Numbered from the stretch's first letter, positions 1 to 8,833 are shown. The stretch is 64,000 nucleotides of DNA from DASVWZ01 sp963708575 (GCA_963708575.1 CAVPTB010000007.1:310001-374000); one strand, 5' to 3'. The notes: a model not told the origin generated them from the letters alone. Program-made: numbers and translations.

Positions 1-743
1 GTTCGAAGCGGTGTGATGCATCGGTGTGCAAGCCGTGACGGCGCGACATTTTGCGGACGGTTGCCGGATCCCACCAAGCTGACTCGATCAGAATGTTGCG
101 AGTCTTTTCCGTGATCATGGTGTCGTAGCCGCCCATGGTCCCGGCGAGCCCGACTGGCTTCACGCCGTCGGCGACCACCAAATCTTCGCTGGTGAGTTTG
201 CGCTCGACGCCGTCGAGAGTTTTCAGTGTCTCGCCGTCGCGGGCGCGGCGGATCACGAGTTTCCCGCCTTCGAGCAGATCGAGATCGAATACATGCGTGG
301 GTTTGCCCATCTCCCATAGCGTGTAATTAGTCGCGTCGACTGCGTTGTTGATGGGGCGCTGATCGAGCAACTGGAGACGATGCGCGATGTTCTCCGAAGA
401 GGGCTGAACCTTCACATTGCGAATGACTCGAGCAGTGAAACGCGGGACAGAGATCGGGCTCTTCGATTTCAATTTTGAACCCTGTGTGGGCCACGGCATT
501 CGGCAACTTGGGCTGAATCGGCTTCAGCGGAACGTTGTAAATGGCCGACGCCTCGCGCGCGATGCCGTAGTGATTCATGGCATCGGGACGGTTGGTGCCG
601 ATTTCCATTTCCCAGACGGTGTTGTCGCCTTCGCCGGATATGCCTTCGACGCCGAGGCCAACGTTGGTCAGATCTTCGGCGAGACGGTGGTTGTCCACCG
701 TGAGGTCGACGAAATCGCGAAGCCATCGGGGAGAAATTTTCAT
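1..743 (-). CDS. pheT: Phenylalanyl-tRNA synthetase beta subunit, partial, frameshifted
   Basis: N-terminal part of the beta subunit of the alpha2-beta2 enzyme that charges tRNA-Phe. It begins MKISPRWLRDFVDL at 743 and its C-terminal part lies beyond the left edge. The ATG-started frame loses PheT similarity at about residue 99 and stops at 327. Dropping one G from the GGG at 444-446 restores a continuous PheT reading (CPRFTARVIRNVKV, later WEMGKPTHVFDLD and SRRHGLHTDASHRFE) to base 1. The gene is essential and the downstream frame is fully conserved, so a sequencing or assembly error is more likely than a real pseudogene. It is last in the infC-rpmI-rplT-pheS-pheT operon, 113 bases after pheS. 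The identification is certain; the status of the frameshift is not. Confidence 0.93.
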
Positions 744-856
744 GAAATTAGCTTTCAGCTCTCAGCTTGGAACCGTCCGGCGCAAATTATTTTGCGCATC
801 CTCGACCACAATCGCATTAAAAGAGCCACAGACCGAGACTAACGACCAACGACCGT

Positions 857-1972
857 TTATCCGAATTGCTGCAAGAATCTGACATCGCCTTGAAAGAACA
901 GCTGGATGTCATCGACGCCGTACTTCAGAATCGCCACGCGGTCGGCCCCCATGCCGAAAGCGAATCCTGAGACTTTCTTTGCGTCGTAGCCGTTTTCTTT
1001 GACGAATCCGTAAACGTTGGGATCCACCATGCCGCAGCCCAGAATCTCAATCCATCCGGTTTGCTTGCACGGACGGCACGGCTCGGAAACGCGTTTGCCG
1101 CTACCCCCGCAGATGAAGCAACTGACGTACATCTCCGCGCTGGGTTCGGTGAAGGGGAAGAACGACGGACGGAAATGCGTCTTCACGCTCGATCCAAAGA
1201 GCATCTTCATGGCGTGATCGAGTGTGCCCTTCAAATCGCCGAACGTGATATTCGTATCAACCGCCAGACCTTCGACCTGGTGAAACATCGGCGAGTGGCT
1301 GGCGTCGGGGGGATCATTACGGTGCACCTTGCCGGGGATGACGATACGGATCGGCGGCTTCATCTGCTCCATAGTGCGAATCTGCACCGGGGACGTGTGG
1401 GTGCGCAGGAGCAGGCGGTCGCGTTGCGGCTTCGAATCCTGCCCGGCGATGAAGAGCGTGTCCTGCGTATCGCGCGCCGGATGGTTCAGCGGAAAGTTCA
1501 GCGCCTCGAAATTGTAATAATCGGTCTCAATGACCGGGCCTTCCTGCACCGAGTAGCCGAGGTTCTTGAAGACGCCAACGATCTCGTTCATCGTCTTGAT
1601 GACGGGATGCTCGGCCCCGATGGGGCGGCGGATGCCGGGAAGGGTGATGTCGAGCCGGCTGGATTCCAGGCTCGAATCGGCACCTTGGGCGCGTTGGGCT
1701 GCCGCCTCAATTGTGTCTTCGACGCGCTTTTTGATTTCATTGACTCGCTGGCCGACTTCGCGCTTGGCGTCCTTCGGTGCTGTCTTTAGCCAGAGGTCAT
1801 TGATCTGCGTCAGCACGCCATTCTTCCGCGCCATCCAGCGGTCGCGGAAAGTCTTGTAGGCTTCTTCCGACCTGACTTGGGAGGCTTCCGCATCCAAGGC
1901 AGAGAAAAGCTCCAAGGCGGCCTCATCGAGAGCCGCAGGCGAACTTTCGGTTAGTTTGGGAACGGTGTAAGA
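857..1972 (-). CDS. pheS: Phenylalanyl-tRNA synthetase alpha subunit
   Basis: Catalytic subunit of PheRS, a class II aminoacyl-tRNA synthetase. Visible are the N-terminal coiled-coil arm, then the catalytic core with SPVQIRTM, VEGLAVD, FFPFTEPSAEM and the C-terminal FAFGMGADRVAIL. An insert with two CxxC pairs (CFIC and CRPC) sits just before WIEILGCGMV, a zinc-knuckle-like feature seen in some bacterial PheS proteins. The frame is open to an ATG at 2080, but those extra 36 residues look unlike PheS. The GTG at 1972 follows a GAGAG at a suitable distance and begins VSYTVPKL, giving 371 aa, near the family length. It lies between rplT and pheT. Confidence 0.95.
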   Translation of the reverse strand, partial: SYTVPKLTESSPAALDEAALELFSALDAEASQVRSEEAYKTFRDRWMARKNGVLTQINDLWLKTAPKDAKREVGQRVNEIKKRVEDTIEAAAQRAQGADSSLESSRLDITLPGIRRPIGAEHPVIKTMNEIVGVFKNLGYSVQEGPVIETDYYNFEALNFPLNHPARDTQDTLFIAGQDSKPQRDRLLLRTHTSPVQIRTMEQMKPPIRIVIPGKVHRNDPPDASHSPMFHQVEGLAVDTNITFGDLKGTLDHAMKMLFGSSVKTHFRPSFFPFTEPSAEMYVSCFICGGSGKRVSEPCRPCKQTGWIEILGCGMVDPNVYGFVKENGYDAKKVSGFAFGMGADRVAILKYGVDDIQLFFQGDVRFLQQFG

Positions 1973-2118
1973 CACGTTTTCTCTCACCACTCTCAGCGGC
2001 GTGTCGCGACACCTGCGAGCGACTCGAAATGACAATTTATGTTCGGCTGGCGTAGCGACGTTGCCAGCAATGTCGCCCACAGAGCAAGTGCTTGCTTGGT
2101 GCTGAATACTGAGAGCTG

Positions 2119-2484
2119 CTACGCGGCCCCGCCGATGGCGCCCTTCGCCTGTTCGGCGAGGCTCTTAAAGGCGGCGGCGTCGTTAACCGCCAGGTCAGCC
2201 AGGATCTTGCGATCCAATTCGATGCCTCCAAGCTTCAAACCGTGGATGAACTGGTTGTAGCTCATGCCATTCAGTTTGGCAGCCGCGCCGATGCGCACGA
2301 TCCACAAGGATCGGTATTGGCGTTTGCGCTGCTTCCGGCCGGAATATGCAAATTTCAGGCCTCGTTCTACCGCTTCTTTGGCAGAGCGGTAGAGTTTCGA
2401 TTTTGTGAGGAAATATCCACTAGCGCGCTCTAAAATCTTCTTGCGCTTGGCATGGCGTTTGGTTCCGCGTTTTACGCGAGGCAT
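2119..2484 (-). CDS. rplT: 50S ribosomal protein L20
   Basis: The 121-aa 23S rRNA-binding assembly protein of the large subunit. It starts MPRVKRGTKRHAKRKKIL and carries the conserved basic N-terminal helix, the GRKQRKRQYRSLWI segment and the ISPYNQFIHGLK-type C-terminal motif (here SYNQFIHGLKLGGIELDRK). Length is typical. It lies between rpmI and pheS in the same orientation. In other bacteria L20 represses this operon by binding the mRNA; no pseudoknot was worked out here. Confidence 0.97.
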   Translation of the reverse strand: MPRVKRGTKRHAKRKKILERASGYFLTKSKLYRSAKEAVERGLKFAYSGRKQRKRQYRSLWIVRIGAAAKLNGMSYNQFIHGLKLGGIELDRKILADLAVNDAAAFKSLAEQAKGAIGGAA

Positions 2485-2592
2485 GATTGGCTCCTTTTTA
2501 GTTACGTTTTATGGCGGCTGGAGGTAGGAGACTTAGGAAGTCTTTCGCCTCTTCACTCGCCCGCGCGGACAAGAATGTCCGCGCCACACTTA

Positions 2593-2787
2593 TTAATACG
2601 GAATCATCCGCTTGATTTTGGGAGTGTCCGCATCACTGACCAGAACGGGCGATCCTAACTTCTTCTTACGCTTGTGAGATTTCGAGGTCAGGATGTGGCG
2701 CAGATGCGAATGGCCGCGCTTCACCTTCCCGGTGGCAGTCTTCTTAAAGCGCTTCGCAGCGCCTTTGTGGGTCTTCAGTTTCGGCAT
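2593..2787 (-). CDS. rpmI: 50S ribosomal protein L35
   Basis: The 64-aa L35 protein of the large subunit. It begins MPKLKTHKGAAKRFKKTATG, followed by the conserved RGHSHLRHILTSKSHKRKKKL stretch in slightly divergent form and a short acidic and hydrophobic tail. It is 92 bases downstream of infC and 108 bases upstream of rplT, the universal gene order for this operon. Confidence 0.97.
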   Translation of the reverse strand: MPKLKTHKGAAKRFKKTATGKVKRGHSHLRHILTSKSHKRKKKLGSPVLVSDADTPKIKRMIPY

Positions 2788-2879
2788 AGATCCTCAATTA
2801 GCGGTCAGCAGCCGCACAGAGCATTCAGCGAGACTACTTTATTCTTCGCTGATTGCTGACGGCTGACTGATTAGTTTTC

Positions 2880-3473
2880 TTACGCCTGCTTGATGCTTGG
2901 TGCGGGCGGTGTTGCTGGCGCAGATTTTTGCTGCGGCGCGGCAGGCTTTTGCGGCGCTTGCTCTTTCTTGGGAGCCAGAATCGCGTGCAGAGTATTGCCT
3001 TCCTGCCGCGGTCTAAACTCGACCAAGCCTTTATCAGCTATGTCTTTTATCAGGCGCTCCAGAATCTCGCGCCCCAAACTCTGCCGCGTCATTTCGCGGC
3101 CACGAAAGAAGATGGTCGCTTTGACCTTGTCTCCTCCCTCTAGAAAACGTAAAACGTGATTCTTCTTGGTTTCGTAATCGTGGTCGTCCACATTGATGCG
3201 GAACTTGACCTCTTTTACGGTGATGGTCTTCTGGTGCTTCTTGGCTTCGCGTTCCTTCTTTTCCTGCTGGTAAAGGAACTTCCCGTAATCCATGATGCGG
3301 CAAACGGGAGGCTGTGCCGTGGGCGAAATCTCTACCAAGTCCAAGTTCCGTTCGCGGGCCATTTTGAGCGCTTCGTAAGGCGCCAAAACTCCAACTTGGT
3401 TGCCTTCATCGTCAATCACGCGAATTTCGCGTGCGCGGATACGCTCATTTGTGCGGATAAAACGCTTATCGAT
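2880..3473 (-). CDS. infC: Translation initiation factor IF-3, probable AUC start
   Basis: IF-3 binds the 30S subunit and checks the start codon and initiator tRNA. The N-terminal domain (NERIRAREIRVIDDEGN...GVLAP) and C-terminal domain (KEVKFRINVDDHDYETKKNH, RGREMTRQ) are complete, and a Pro/Ala/Gln-rich tail ends the protein. The first ordinary start is a GTG at 3419, which would cut off the conserved RTNERIRAREIR. Upstream of it the frame has no ATG, GTG or TTG before an in-frame TAA. An ATC at 3471-3473, five bases after GGAGGG, is the best start and gives 197 aa. Rare AUU/AUC starts on infC are known and let IF-3 repress its own synthesis. It is the first gene of the operon. Confidence 0.93.
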   Translation of the reverse strand: MDKRFIRTNERIRAREIRVIDDEGNQVGVLAPYEALKMARERNLDLVEISPTAQPPVCRIMDYGKFLYQQEKKEREAKKHQKTITVKEVKFRINVDDHDYETKKNHVLRFLEGGDKVKATIFFRGREMTRQSLGREILERLIKDIADKGLVEFRPRQEGNTLHAILAPKKEQAPQKPAAPQQKSAPATPPAPSIKQA

Positions 3474-3515
3474 ACGATCCCTCCGTCGGCCGATTGCGGC
3501 GACTTAAGCTCTAAA

Positions 3516-3521
3516 ATTATA
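3516..3521 (-). promoter_or_regulatory. Possible -10 box upstream of infC
   Basis: The minus strand reads TATAAT here, 42 bases before the proposed infC start, in the gap between infC and the next upstream gene. No convincing -35 hexamer is found 16-18 bases further up, so this is only a candidate promoter for the infC-pheT operon. Confidence 0.35.
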
Positions 3522-3556
3522 GCATGCATCCCGAGGACGATCTCAGCAGCAGTCGC

Positions 3557-4123
3557 CTAGTTGTTGCCCAGATAGTCGGCCATCAGGAATCCGAAGATGA
3601 TGGCGATCGCAAGGCCCACAGCGACAACCAGCCATCCTTTATTGCGCTGAGCGAAAGCCGCTCTCCCCCGCTTGCTGAACAGATCCCGTACGTTAGAAAC
3701 GATTTGGCCTGAATATCGCAGAGGACCGTTGGATGCGGGAACCGCTGGTTCCGCAAATGCTGGTTCGGCGGCTACGGCGACGGGCGTGGCCACTTTTACC
3801 CAGCAGAAGTCTCCAGCCGTTTCGGCGTCGGTCTGCCAAACGCCTTTAATGACGTCCTGAAACGGATCGTAGTTGGCGGAAATGGTACCGGTCCGAGGCA
3901 AGGCGGCAGCATCGCTGGAACTACCGCGAAACTGCGCTAAGGTGGCCGAGATCTTATTCTCTGGATCCCATTCGCCGGTCAACTGCGCTTCCATTCGTCC
4001 GAAAGCCGGGTCAAAGACGAGTAAGGTGCCTTCAATCTGGTTGCCCTCACGGTTGATCTCCACGATCACGGTGCCGTTGCTGGTCCCGGAAAGTGCGCCC
4101 GCCCAATTGGAAGTTTCCGACAT
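3557..4123 (-). CDS. Hypothetical protein with C-terminal membrane anchor
   Basis: No family recognised. The 188-aa product starts MSETSNWAGALSGTSNGT, has a beta-rich N-terminal region of about 110 residues (pattern GTVIVEI...IEGTLLVFD...MEAQLTGEW), then an Ala/Pro-rich linker, a basic stretch and one strong membrane helix near the C-terminus (WLVVAVGLAIAIIFGFLMA). This suggests a tail-anchored protein with a soluble domain on one face of the membrane. The frame opens further upstream to 4231, but the ATG at 4123 follows an AGGG and starts the structured part. Divergent from the secreted protein at 4332. Confidence 0.7.
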   Translation of the reverse strand: MSETSNWAGALSGTSNGTVIVEINREGNQIEGTLLVFDPAFGRMEAQLTGEWDPENKISATLAQFRGSSSDAAALPRTGTISANYDPFQDVIKGVWQTDAETAGDFCWVKVATPVAVAAEPAFAEPAVPASNGPLRYSGQIVSNVRDLFSKRGRAAFAQRNKGWLVVAVGLAIAIIFGFLMADYLGNN

Positions 4124-4331
4124 ACCCTGAAGTCCGTGGGCGGTCATCGTAGCATGTTTAATGGCCGAGGCAATAGGACGAGAGTTGCAACTCCTGTACT
4201 CTCTAAACCGCGCGCCCCGGAAATGGATCACCGGGGCTCAGATTCCGGAGCTATTCGCGCCCGGGTCAATTACCTCCGTTACTTGTTGCCTCTAAACGCA
4301 TCCCCCATGCTCAACACAGGTTACGGGTTTC

Positions 4332-5888
4332 ATGAAATTGCGAATATATAGTAAGTACGCGATATTGCTGATCTTGAGCGGGTCGGTATTTCGCGTCCTA
4401 ACGTTCGCACAGGTTTCTGCCAGCGATAAAGGTCTCCATACCTCGCGAACCGATAATTCTTCCGCCACTCCCGGGGCCGGGATTCTGAACAGCTATCTTG
4501 CGCCCTCGAATCGAATGGATCTGATAACCCAATCCGGTGGCGTCACCGGAGCCCAGACCGATCTTCTGCTTTATATGCCGACCGTCTACGGCAAGGATTA
4601 CACCACTTTCGAAGGAGATGTAATCGCCAGCAGAGGTGTCCAATCCGCTCCGGTGGGAGATTCAAGCGTTTTCAATGTTGGCGATGTCGCCATGGCGGGC
4701 CTGAACCTGGGTAGCTCAATCAGCGAGCTAGTGACCATCACCGCCATCCCTGACGGTGCGCACATTACAGCAAGGTTCTTGAACAATCATGCTTCGGGAA
4801 CAACCATCGGCGTGTCTGCGAAGGGCGACAAGATCGGGCTGGGAATTTCAATTTACGACAACCCGCTGAATAAAGACTCGCTGTTTTCCGAGAACTTGAA
4901 CACTATTTGTAATGGCAAGCTTGAACGGATCTGCGCCGCTTCCGAGATGGATCTGACCAATTCGACCGGCGCAAATCCTGGGTCCTTTTTTGGGGACAAG
5001 CTGCCCTTCATGCCCGGCATTTCGCTTGTGTCCGCAGGAGCAAACGATGCGACCTGCGCCTTCTGCGTGGGAACGTCCGGCGGTCATGGTTTCAGAACCG
5101 GCTTCTATGCCGATAGCGCGACCGGGGTGGGTCTTGGAATTCATTGGAGTAGCACCGGCAAAGTTCCTGTGGGGGTGGCTGTCACTGGTGCTCTTCACTA
5201 CGGATTGGAGATTGGCAGCAATCAGAGCGTGCCCTACGGCGGCAATCCACTGTTTCCTCCCATCAACCCGGATACTGCAGCGATCTTGCTCACAGCTCAG
5301 GGATCGTCAGGGACGGTGAATAGCAATATTCTTCGTTTTGAGTTCCTGCGGTCGGGGATCGCCCATACTTGGGATTGGGGGACTCTTGGCGGGCAACTGG
5401 TTCCGTCTTACGATGGCAAAACTGTGGGCAGTTCCTTCAATCCCGATGGCTCGCTTTCCAGCCAAGCGGGGTTCCGAGTGGTTGATGGCAGCAACAATTC
5501 GCGCGGAAATTTTTTCTATAGAGCGGGTCACTCATTTATCCAGACGGATTTTGTCGACGCCGGAATCGTGAACGGTCAGAGTTTCTCAACTGTCCAGAAC
5601 TGTGCCTCGGCTGCATCTCCTTCAGTTTGTGACTCGGCTACTGCAGGAAGCGTGGCGGTCGCCGAAGGGAGCACCACTTTGCTGGTGAAAACCACGGCAG
5701 TCACTGCAAACAGCCAGATCCAGCTGACATTCGATAGTTCGCTTAGTGCCCGCCTGAATGTGACCTGCGACAGCAACATCTCTCAGCCAAGCATAAGCGC
5801 GAGAAATCCCGGGACAGGTTTCACGATCACGATGAGCGTCCCTCCTCGCAACCACCCGGCCTGCATCAGCTACATGATCTTGAATTGA
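4332..5888 (+). CDS. Secreted protein of unknown function
   Basis: A 518-aa exported protein with an N-terminal signal peptide (hydrophobic segment YAILLILSGSVFRVLTFAQ, likely cleaved near residue 27). The rest is rich in Gly, Ser, Thr and Asn with no membrane helix, which fits a surface or extracellular beta-structured protein. Residues about 180-250 hold several cysteines (ICNGKLERICAAS, TCAFCVG), and the last 120 residues have four more, so disulfides are likely. It resembles no enzyme family I can name. A single gene, with the divergent unknown on its left and tRNA-Lys on its right. Confidence 0.75.
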   Translation: MKLRIYSKYAILLILSGSVFRVLTFAQVSASDKGLHTSRTDNSSATPGAGILNSYLAPSNRMDLITQSGGVTGAQTDLLLYMPTVYGKDYTTFEGDVIASRGVQSAPVGDSSVFNVGDVAMAGLNLGSSISELVTITAIPDGAHITARFLNNHASGTTIGVSAKGDKIGLGISIYDNPLNKDSLFSENLNTICNGKLERICAASEMDLTNSTGANPGSFFGDKLPFMPGISLVSAGANDATCAFCVGTSGGHGFRTGFYADSATGVGLGIHWSSTGKVPVGVAVTGALHYGLEIGSNQSVPYGGNPLFPPINPDTAAILLTAQGSSGTVNSNILRFEFLRSGIAHTWDWGTLGGQLVPSYDGKTVGSSFNPDGSLSSQAGFRVVDGSNNSRGNFFYRAGHSFIQTDFVDAGIVNGQSFSTVQNCASAASPSVCDSATAGSVAVAEGSTTLLVKTTAVTANSQIQLTFDSSLSARLNVTCDSNISQPSISARNPGTGFTITMSVPPRNHPACISYMILN

Positions 5889-5983
5889 GACCGGAACTAA
5901 GCACCCTCCCGAATCTGGCGAAACTATTCATCAGCTACCTAGGCGGAGAGCAGAGGTCGCTGGGGAAAGGTCACAAGAAGTGT

Positions 5984-6059
<76 letters not shown>

Positions 6060-6487
6060 TTCGAATCATCTGCGGGGGTTTCTGCTGGATTGCTGCTAGC
6101 AGACCGCGGCGAGGGACCATCGAGAACTCAAAGAGTGTATCACAGTCCTCTTTCGCAAAATGCCCGCGCAGGACATTGCTTCCACACGGAATTCAAGTCA
6201 AATATTTTGTGCTCCACAAAAAGTCTGATGCCACACAACAGCAGATTCTTTGCGGGTTTCGGGACACGTTGAGCGCGCCCTACAGCACGTCGGAGAGATG
6301 ATTCGCGATCAAGTCAAGCCGTGTATATGCTGGCTCGACGGGCCGGAGGAAGCGCCCGGCCTTGGCAAGACTTGAGAAGCAGCTTCCAGAGCCAGGTGCA
6401 ATCTTGTTTGCTTTGCTCAACTTTCTGGCTAAGATTGGGTTCAATCGGGCCGATGGGGCGTCATGGAAAACGAAACGGAGACTCTGC
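6060..6487. other. Intergenic region without a convincing gene
   Basis: This 428-base stretch separates tRNA-Lys (minus) from the small secreted protein (plus) and must hold both promoters. Short open frames here overlap the tRNA or lack a ribosome binding site. No clear repeat, terminator or riboswitch was seen. Confidence 0.6.
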
Positions 6488-6970
6488 ATGAAAATGCGTT
6501 GGGGGTTCGCCGCAACTCTTCTGACGGTCGCGATATCGGTTCCAGCCGCGTGGGCGCAAGTGAGCCGGCCGGTGCCACCGTCCACAAATTCAACCGCAAC
6601 AGGCAGACAACAACCGTGCTGGCAGCAGGCCGGCGTTTCGCGGTCGGCACTGCAACAACGGCGCCAAGTTGCCGAGATCATGCATCAGCAAATTGAATCG
6701 GTCTGTGCTAATACTTCGCTGACGGCGCAACAGAGGCATCAGCAGATCCAGCAGATCCGCGAGCAGGCGCAGTCGCGGATGAATGGCCTCGTATCGCAAT
6801 CGCAAATGGAATCTATCCGTAGTTGCCGGGCGCAACGGGGCCACTCAGCCGGAATCCCGCACGGAAGCGGAATGGGACCGTGCGGGGAAATGCCGACGCA
6901 CGGGAGCATTGGAACGAGTCCTACCGCAAACCCGAAACAAGCGATGGAACCTGACGAGCCAGTCGAATGA
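6488..6970 (+). CDS. Small exported helical protein, Spy-like
   Basis: A 160-aa exported protein. The chosen ATG follows GGAG at seven bases and begins a clear signal peptide (MKMRWGFAATLLTVAISV, cleavage after AWA). The mature protein is rich in Gln and Arg and mostly helical; residues about 50-115 (LQQRRQVAEIMHQQIESV, LTAQQRHQQIQQIREQAQSR) recall the LTxxQ repeats of Spy/CpxP periplasmic chaperones. Four cysteines are present in the mature part, and the Gly/Pro-rich tail is probably disordered. The Spy-like role is an inference from composition. The frame runs upstream to 6362 but without an export signal. Followed by a strong terminator. Confidence 0.72.
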   Translation: MKMRWGFAATLLTVAISVPAAWAQVSRPVPPSTNSTATGRQQPCWQQAGVSRSALQQRRQVAEIMHQQIESVCANTSLTAQQRHQQIQQIREQAQSRMNGLVSQSQMESIRSCRAQRGHSAGIPHGSGMGPCGEMPTHGSIGTSPTANPKQAMEPDEPVE

Positions 6971-6999
6971 GAACCGGTTGATTCGAAAATCGGAAGATG

Positions 7000-7032
7000 G
7001 AAGGCCCTCCGGAAAGAGGGCCTTCTGTTCTT
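7000..7032 (+). terminator. Rho-independent terminator
   Basis: A perfect 10-bp stem, GAAGGCCCTC / GAGGGCCTTC with a six-base loop, is followed by TGTTCTT. It lies 30 bases after the stop of the small exported protein. Confidence 0.8.
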
Positions 7033-7378
7033 AGGGACGGTGACGGTCGGCTGCGAAAGGCCCCACCGATTCGCTTACGCTGCCCGCTGGGCGGCGGGTC
7101 GAAAACGTCTCTTCCATGGCGGGCCGTTGTTCGAGCGTGCCGAGCACGGCAAAATCTGCCCCAGGAAATGCGCCGACCTGGGAAAGAAAACCGTGGCTCG
7201 CACAAATGCGCTCAATGTGTCTTTTCTGTGCGCTGCTAAGAACGCTTACCGGAAGGGTAGGAAAATTGCGAAAGATCCACAGCAGGTAAATTCGTTGCAA
7301 GAATGAAGGTTTGACGTACCTCGGTCCAAGCGGAGTTAGGACGCGCAATACACCTTCCAACAGCTTTTCTAGCCACAT
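7031..7378 (-). CDS. Conserved-looking small hypothetical protein
   Basis: A 115-aa product beginning MWLEKLLEGVLRVLTPLGPR. The N-terminal 65 residues look like a real folded domain (FLQRIYLLWIFRNFPTLPV, then KRHIERICASHGF); the C-terminal third is low in order. AGGTGAT lies six bases before the ATG, supporting the start. The same short protein type, as I recall it, is frequent in Acidobacteria and has no assigned function. It is preferred over the overlapping plus-strand frame at 7040-7306, which lacks a ribosome binding site. Confidence 0.6.
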   Translation of the reverse strand: MWLEKLLEGVLRVLTPLGPRYVKPSFLQRIYLLWIFRNFPTLPVSVLSSAQKRHIERICASHGFLSQVGAFPGADFAVLGTLEQRPAMEETFSTRRPAGSVSESVGPFAADRHRP

Positions 7379-7506
7379 AGCACGATCACCTAATACTTAT
7401 GAGTTAGCCTGTACCTACATAAGGTAGCAATTCAAGGGCCGCAATTATTGCACCGATGTTGATGCAATGGAAGCCCAAAATTTTCGGGATAAACGAAAAA
7501 AGGAAT

Positions 7507-7830
7507 TCAGGTTGGAATCTCCGGCAACGTGTCCAGATGACGAATGCTAGCAGCCAAGCCTAATTGTCCGGTGCTGCCCTCCTCGACCCGCAAAACCTCG
7601 GCCTGGCAGCATATCCACTGTTTCTGCCCTCGTGTCAGCTCAGCGGGAAACAGCAGAACCATTTCCAGCACATCCCCCTTTGTAACGCGGTTGGTGGTGT
7701 AGAGAAAGATCCCGCTGGCGCTGAGATCGCGGGTCTCCCCGCTGCTTGGTTGGGCTTGGCCGGACCGAATTGAAACCGAAACACGCGTCGGAATGCGCTT
7801 TTCGGAACGGCGATCGGTACGGCTCTCCAT
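7507..7830 (-). CDS. PilZ domain protein
   Basis: A small protein (107 aa from this start) made of one PilZ domain. It begins MESRTDRRSEKRIPTRVSV; the RRSEKR segment fits the RxxxR c-di-GMP binding motif and SASGIFLYT fits the (D/N)xSxxG motif (here DLSASGI). Such proteins bind cyclic di-GMP and alter motility, export or enzyme activity. An ATG at 7845 is another possible start, and the frame extends to 8034, but the upstream part does not resemble PilZ. It is divergent from, and close to, the pseudouridine synthase gene. Confidence 0.8.
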   Translation of the reverse strand: MESRTDRRSEKRIPTRVSVSIRSGQAQPSSGETRDLSASGIFLYTTNRVTKGDVLEMVLLFPAELTRGQKQWICCQAEVLRVEEGSTGQLGLAASIRHLDTLPEIPT

Positions 7831-7938
7831 GGAAGTGAAGAACATACCACTTAACGAGGGGTGAGTCGATGATTTCGGTCGTGAGACATCATTCTCCGCC
7901 CGGACTTTGATCGGACAGAAATCCGTTAAGATCGGTTC

Positions 7939-8685
7939 GTGCCGGCATCGAGGAATGATCGTCGCGTTGGTTTGGCTCGCGCGTTGTCGAAGATCGGATT
8001 TTGTTCCCGATCGAAGGCATTCGAGTTGGTCCAAGCCGGGCGCGTCGCTCTCAACGGCAAAATTTGCCGTAATCCGGAAGCGCCGGTACGGGGTGGAAAA
8101 GATCGGATTGAGGTCGATGGAGAGGCTGTGCGGGAGTCTCCGAAAATTTATCTTATGCTGAATAAACCTCGTGGGCTGGTGACCACCGTTTCCGATGAAA
8201 AGCAGCGCGCGACGGTGTACGAGTGTCTGCCGGTGGAAATGCGGCGAGTTGCACCCGTTGGCCGCTTGGATAAAGCGAGCGAGGGCTTGCTTCTGTTTAC
8301 GAACGACTCAGAATGGGCTGCGCGAGTCATCGCCCCGGAGACGCACTTGGACAAGATCTATCACGTGCAGGTGGGAACTGTTTTGCAAGGTGATGACGTC
8401 GTTGCGATCACTCGGGGAGTGCGCGACGCTCAGGGCGACACCTTTCGGGTGAAAAGTGCGCAAGTCTTACGTGGCGGGGAGAAAAACACTTGGCTGGAGT
8501 TCGTGCTGGACCAAGGGAAGAACCGGCATATACGGAGAATCTTCGAACAGCTTGCGATAGAAGTGTTGCGACTGGTGAGGGTCTCGATTGGCCCACTGAA
8601 GCTTGGAGATTTGGCGAAGGGGAAATGGCGAGAGTTGACGTCGGCAGAGAAGAGAGAGATGGATGTTGAGATGGGATGCTCGTGA
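7939..8685 (+). CDS. rRNA pseudouridine synthase, RsuA/RluB family
   Basis: Converts a uridine in 16S or 23S rRNA to pseudouridine. The 248-aa protein has an S4 RNA-binding domain (about residues 11-58, LARALSKIGFCSRSKAFELV) and then the catalytic domain with LNKPRGLVTT and the active-site motif GRLDKASEGLLLF, catalytic Asp111. IRRIFEQLAIEVLRLVRVSIG near the C-terminus is also diagnostic. Start is a GTG. Whether the target is that of RsuA, RluB, RluE or RluF cannot be told, so no symbol is given. Confidence 0.9.
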   Translation: MPASRNDRRVGLARALSKIGFCSRSKAFELVQAGRVALNGKICRNPEAPVRGGKDRIEVDGEAVRESPKIYLMLNKPRGLVTTVSDEKQRATVYECLPVEMRRVAPVGRLDKASEGLLLFTNDSEWAARVIAPETHLDKIYHVQVGTVLQGDDVVAITRGVRDAQGDTFRVKSAQVLRGGEKNTWLEFVLDQGKNRHIRRIFEQLAIEVLRLVRVSIGPLKLGDLAKGKWRELTSAEKREMDVEMGCS

Positions 8686-8778
8686 GAGCCCTTGTCGCAA
8701 GGGAAGGCCGAACAGGCACCTTCAGGTCGGCATCGAATGCTGGAAGCTGACGCACGGCTATCGCCTCAGCGGTTTTAA

Positions 8779-8833
8779 GGCTCGAACCCGTACAACCCAG
8801 TTATCGCAGCACATGAGGCGCTGCGCCACCTCA
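8779..8833 (-). other. Possible degenerate tRNA remnant
   Basis: On the minus strand a D-arm-like TGGCGCAGC is followed about 45 bases later by a T-loop-like GGTTCGAGCC, the spacing of a real tRNA. No acceptor stem or proper T-stem can be paired. The segment also contains the inverted repeat ATGAGG/CCTCAT. It may be a decayed tRNA or chance. Confidence 0.25.

Noticed and set aside
1061..1789. A 242-codon open frame on the plus strand
   Set aside because: Lies wholly antisense to pheS, whose protein is clearly conserved.
1973..2080. Longer pheS start at the ATG at 2080
   Set aside because: The added 36 residues do not look like PheS and lie in the rplT-pheS gap.
7040..7306. An 88-codon open frame on the plus strand
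   Set aside because: Opposes the better supported minus-strand gene at 7031-7378.
8689..8703. Short hairpin CCCTTG/CAAGGG after the pseudouridine synthase
   Set aside because: Stem too short and no T-run.
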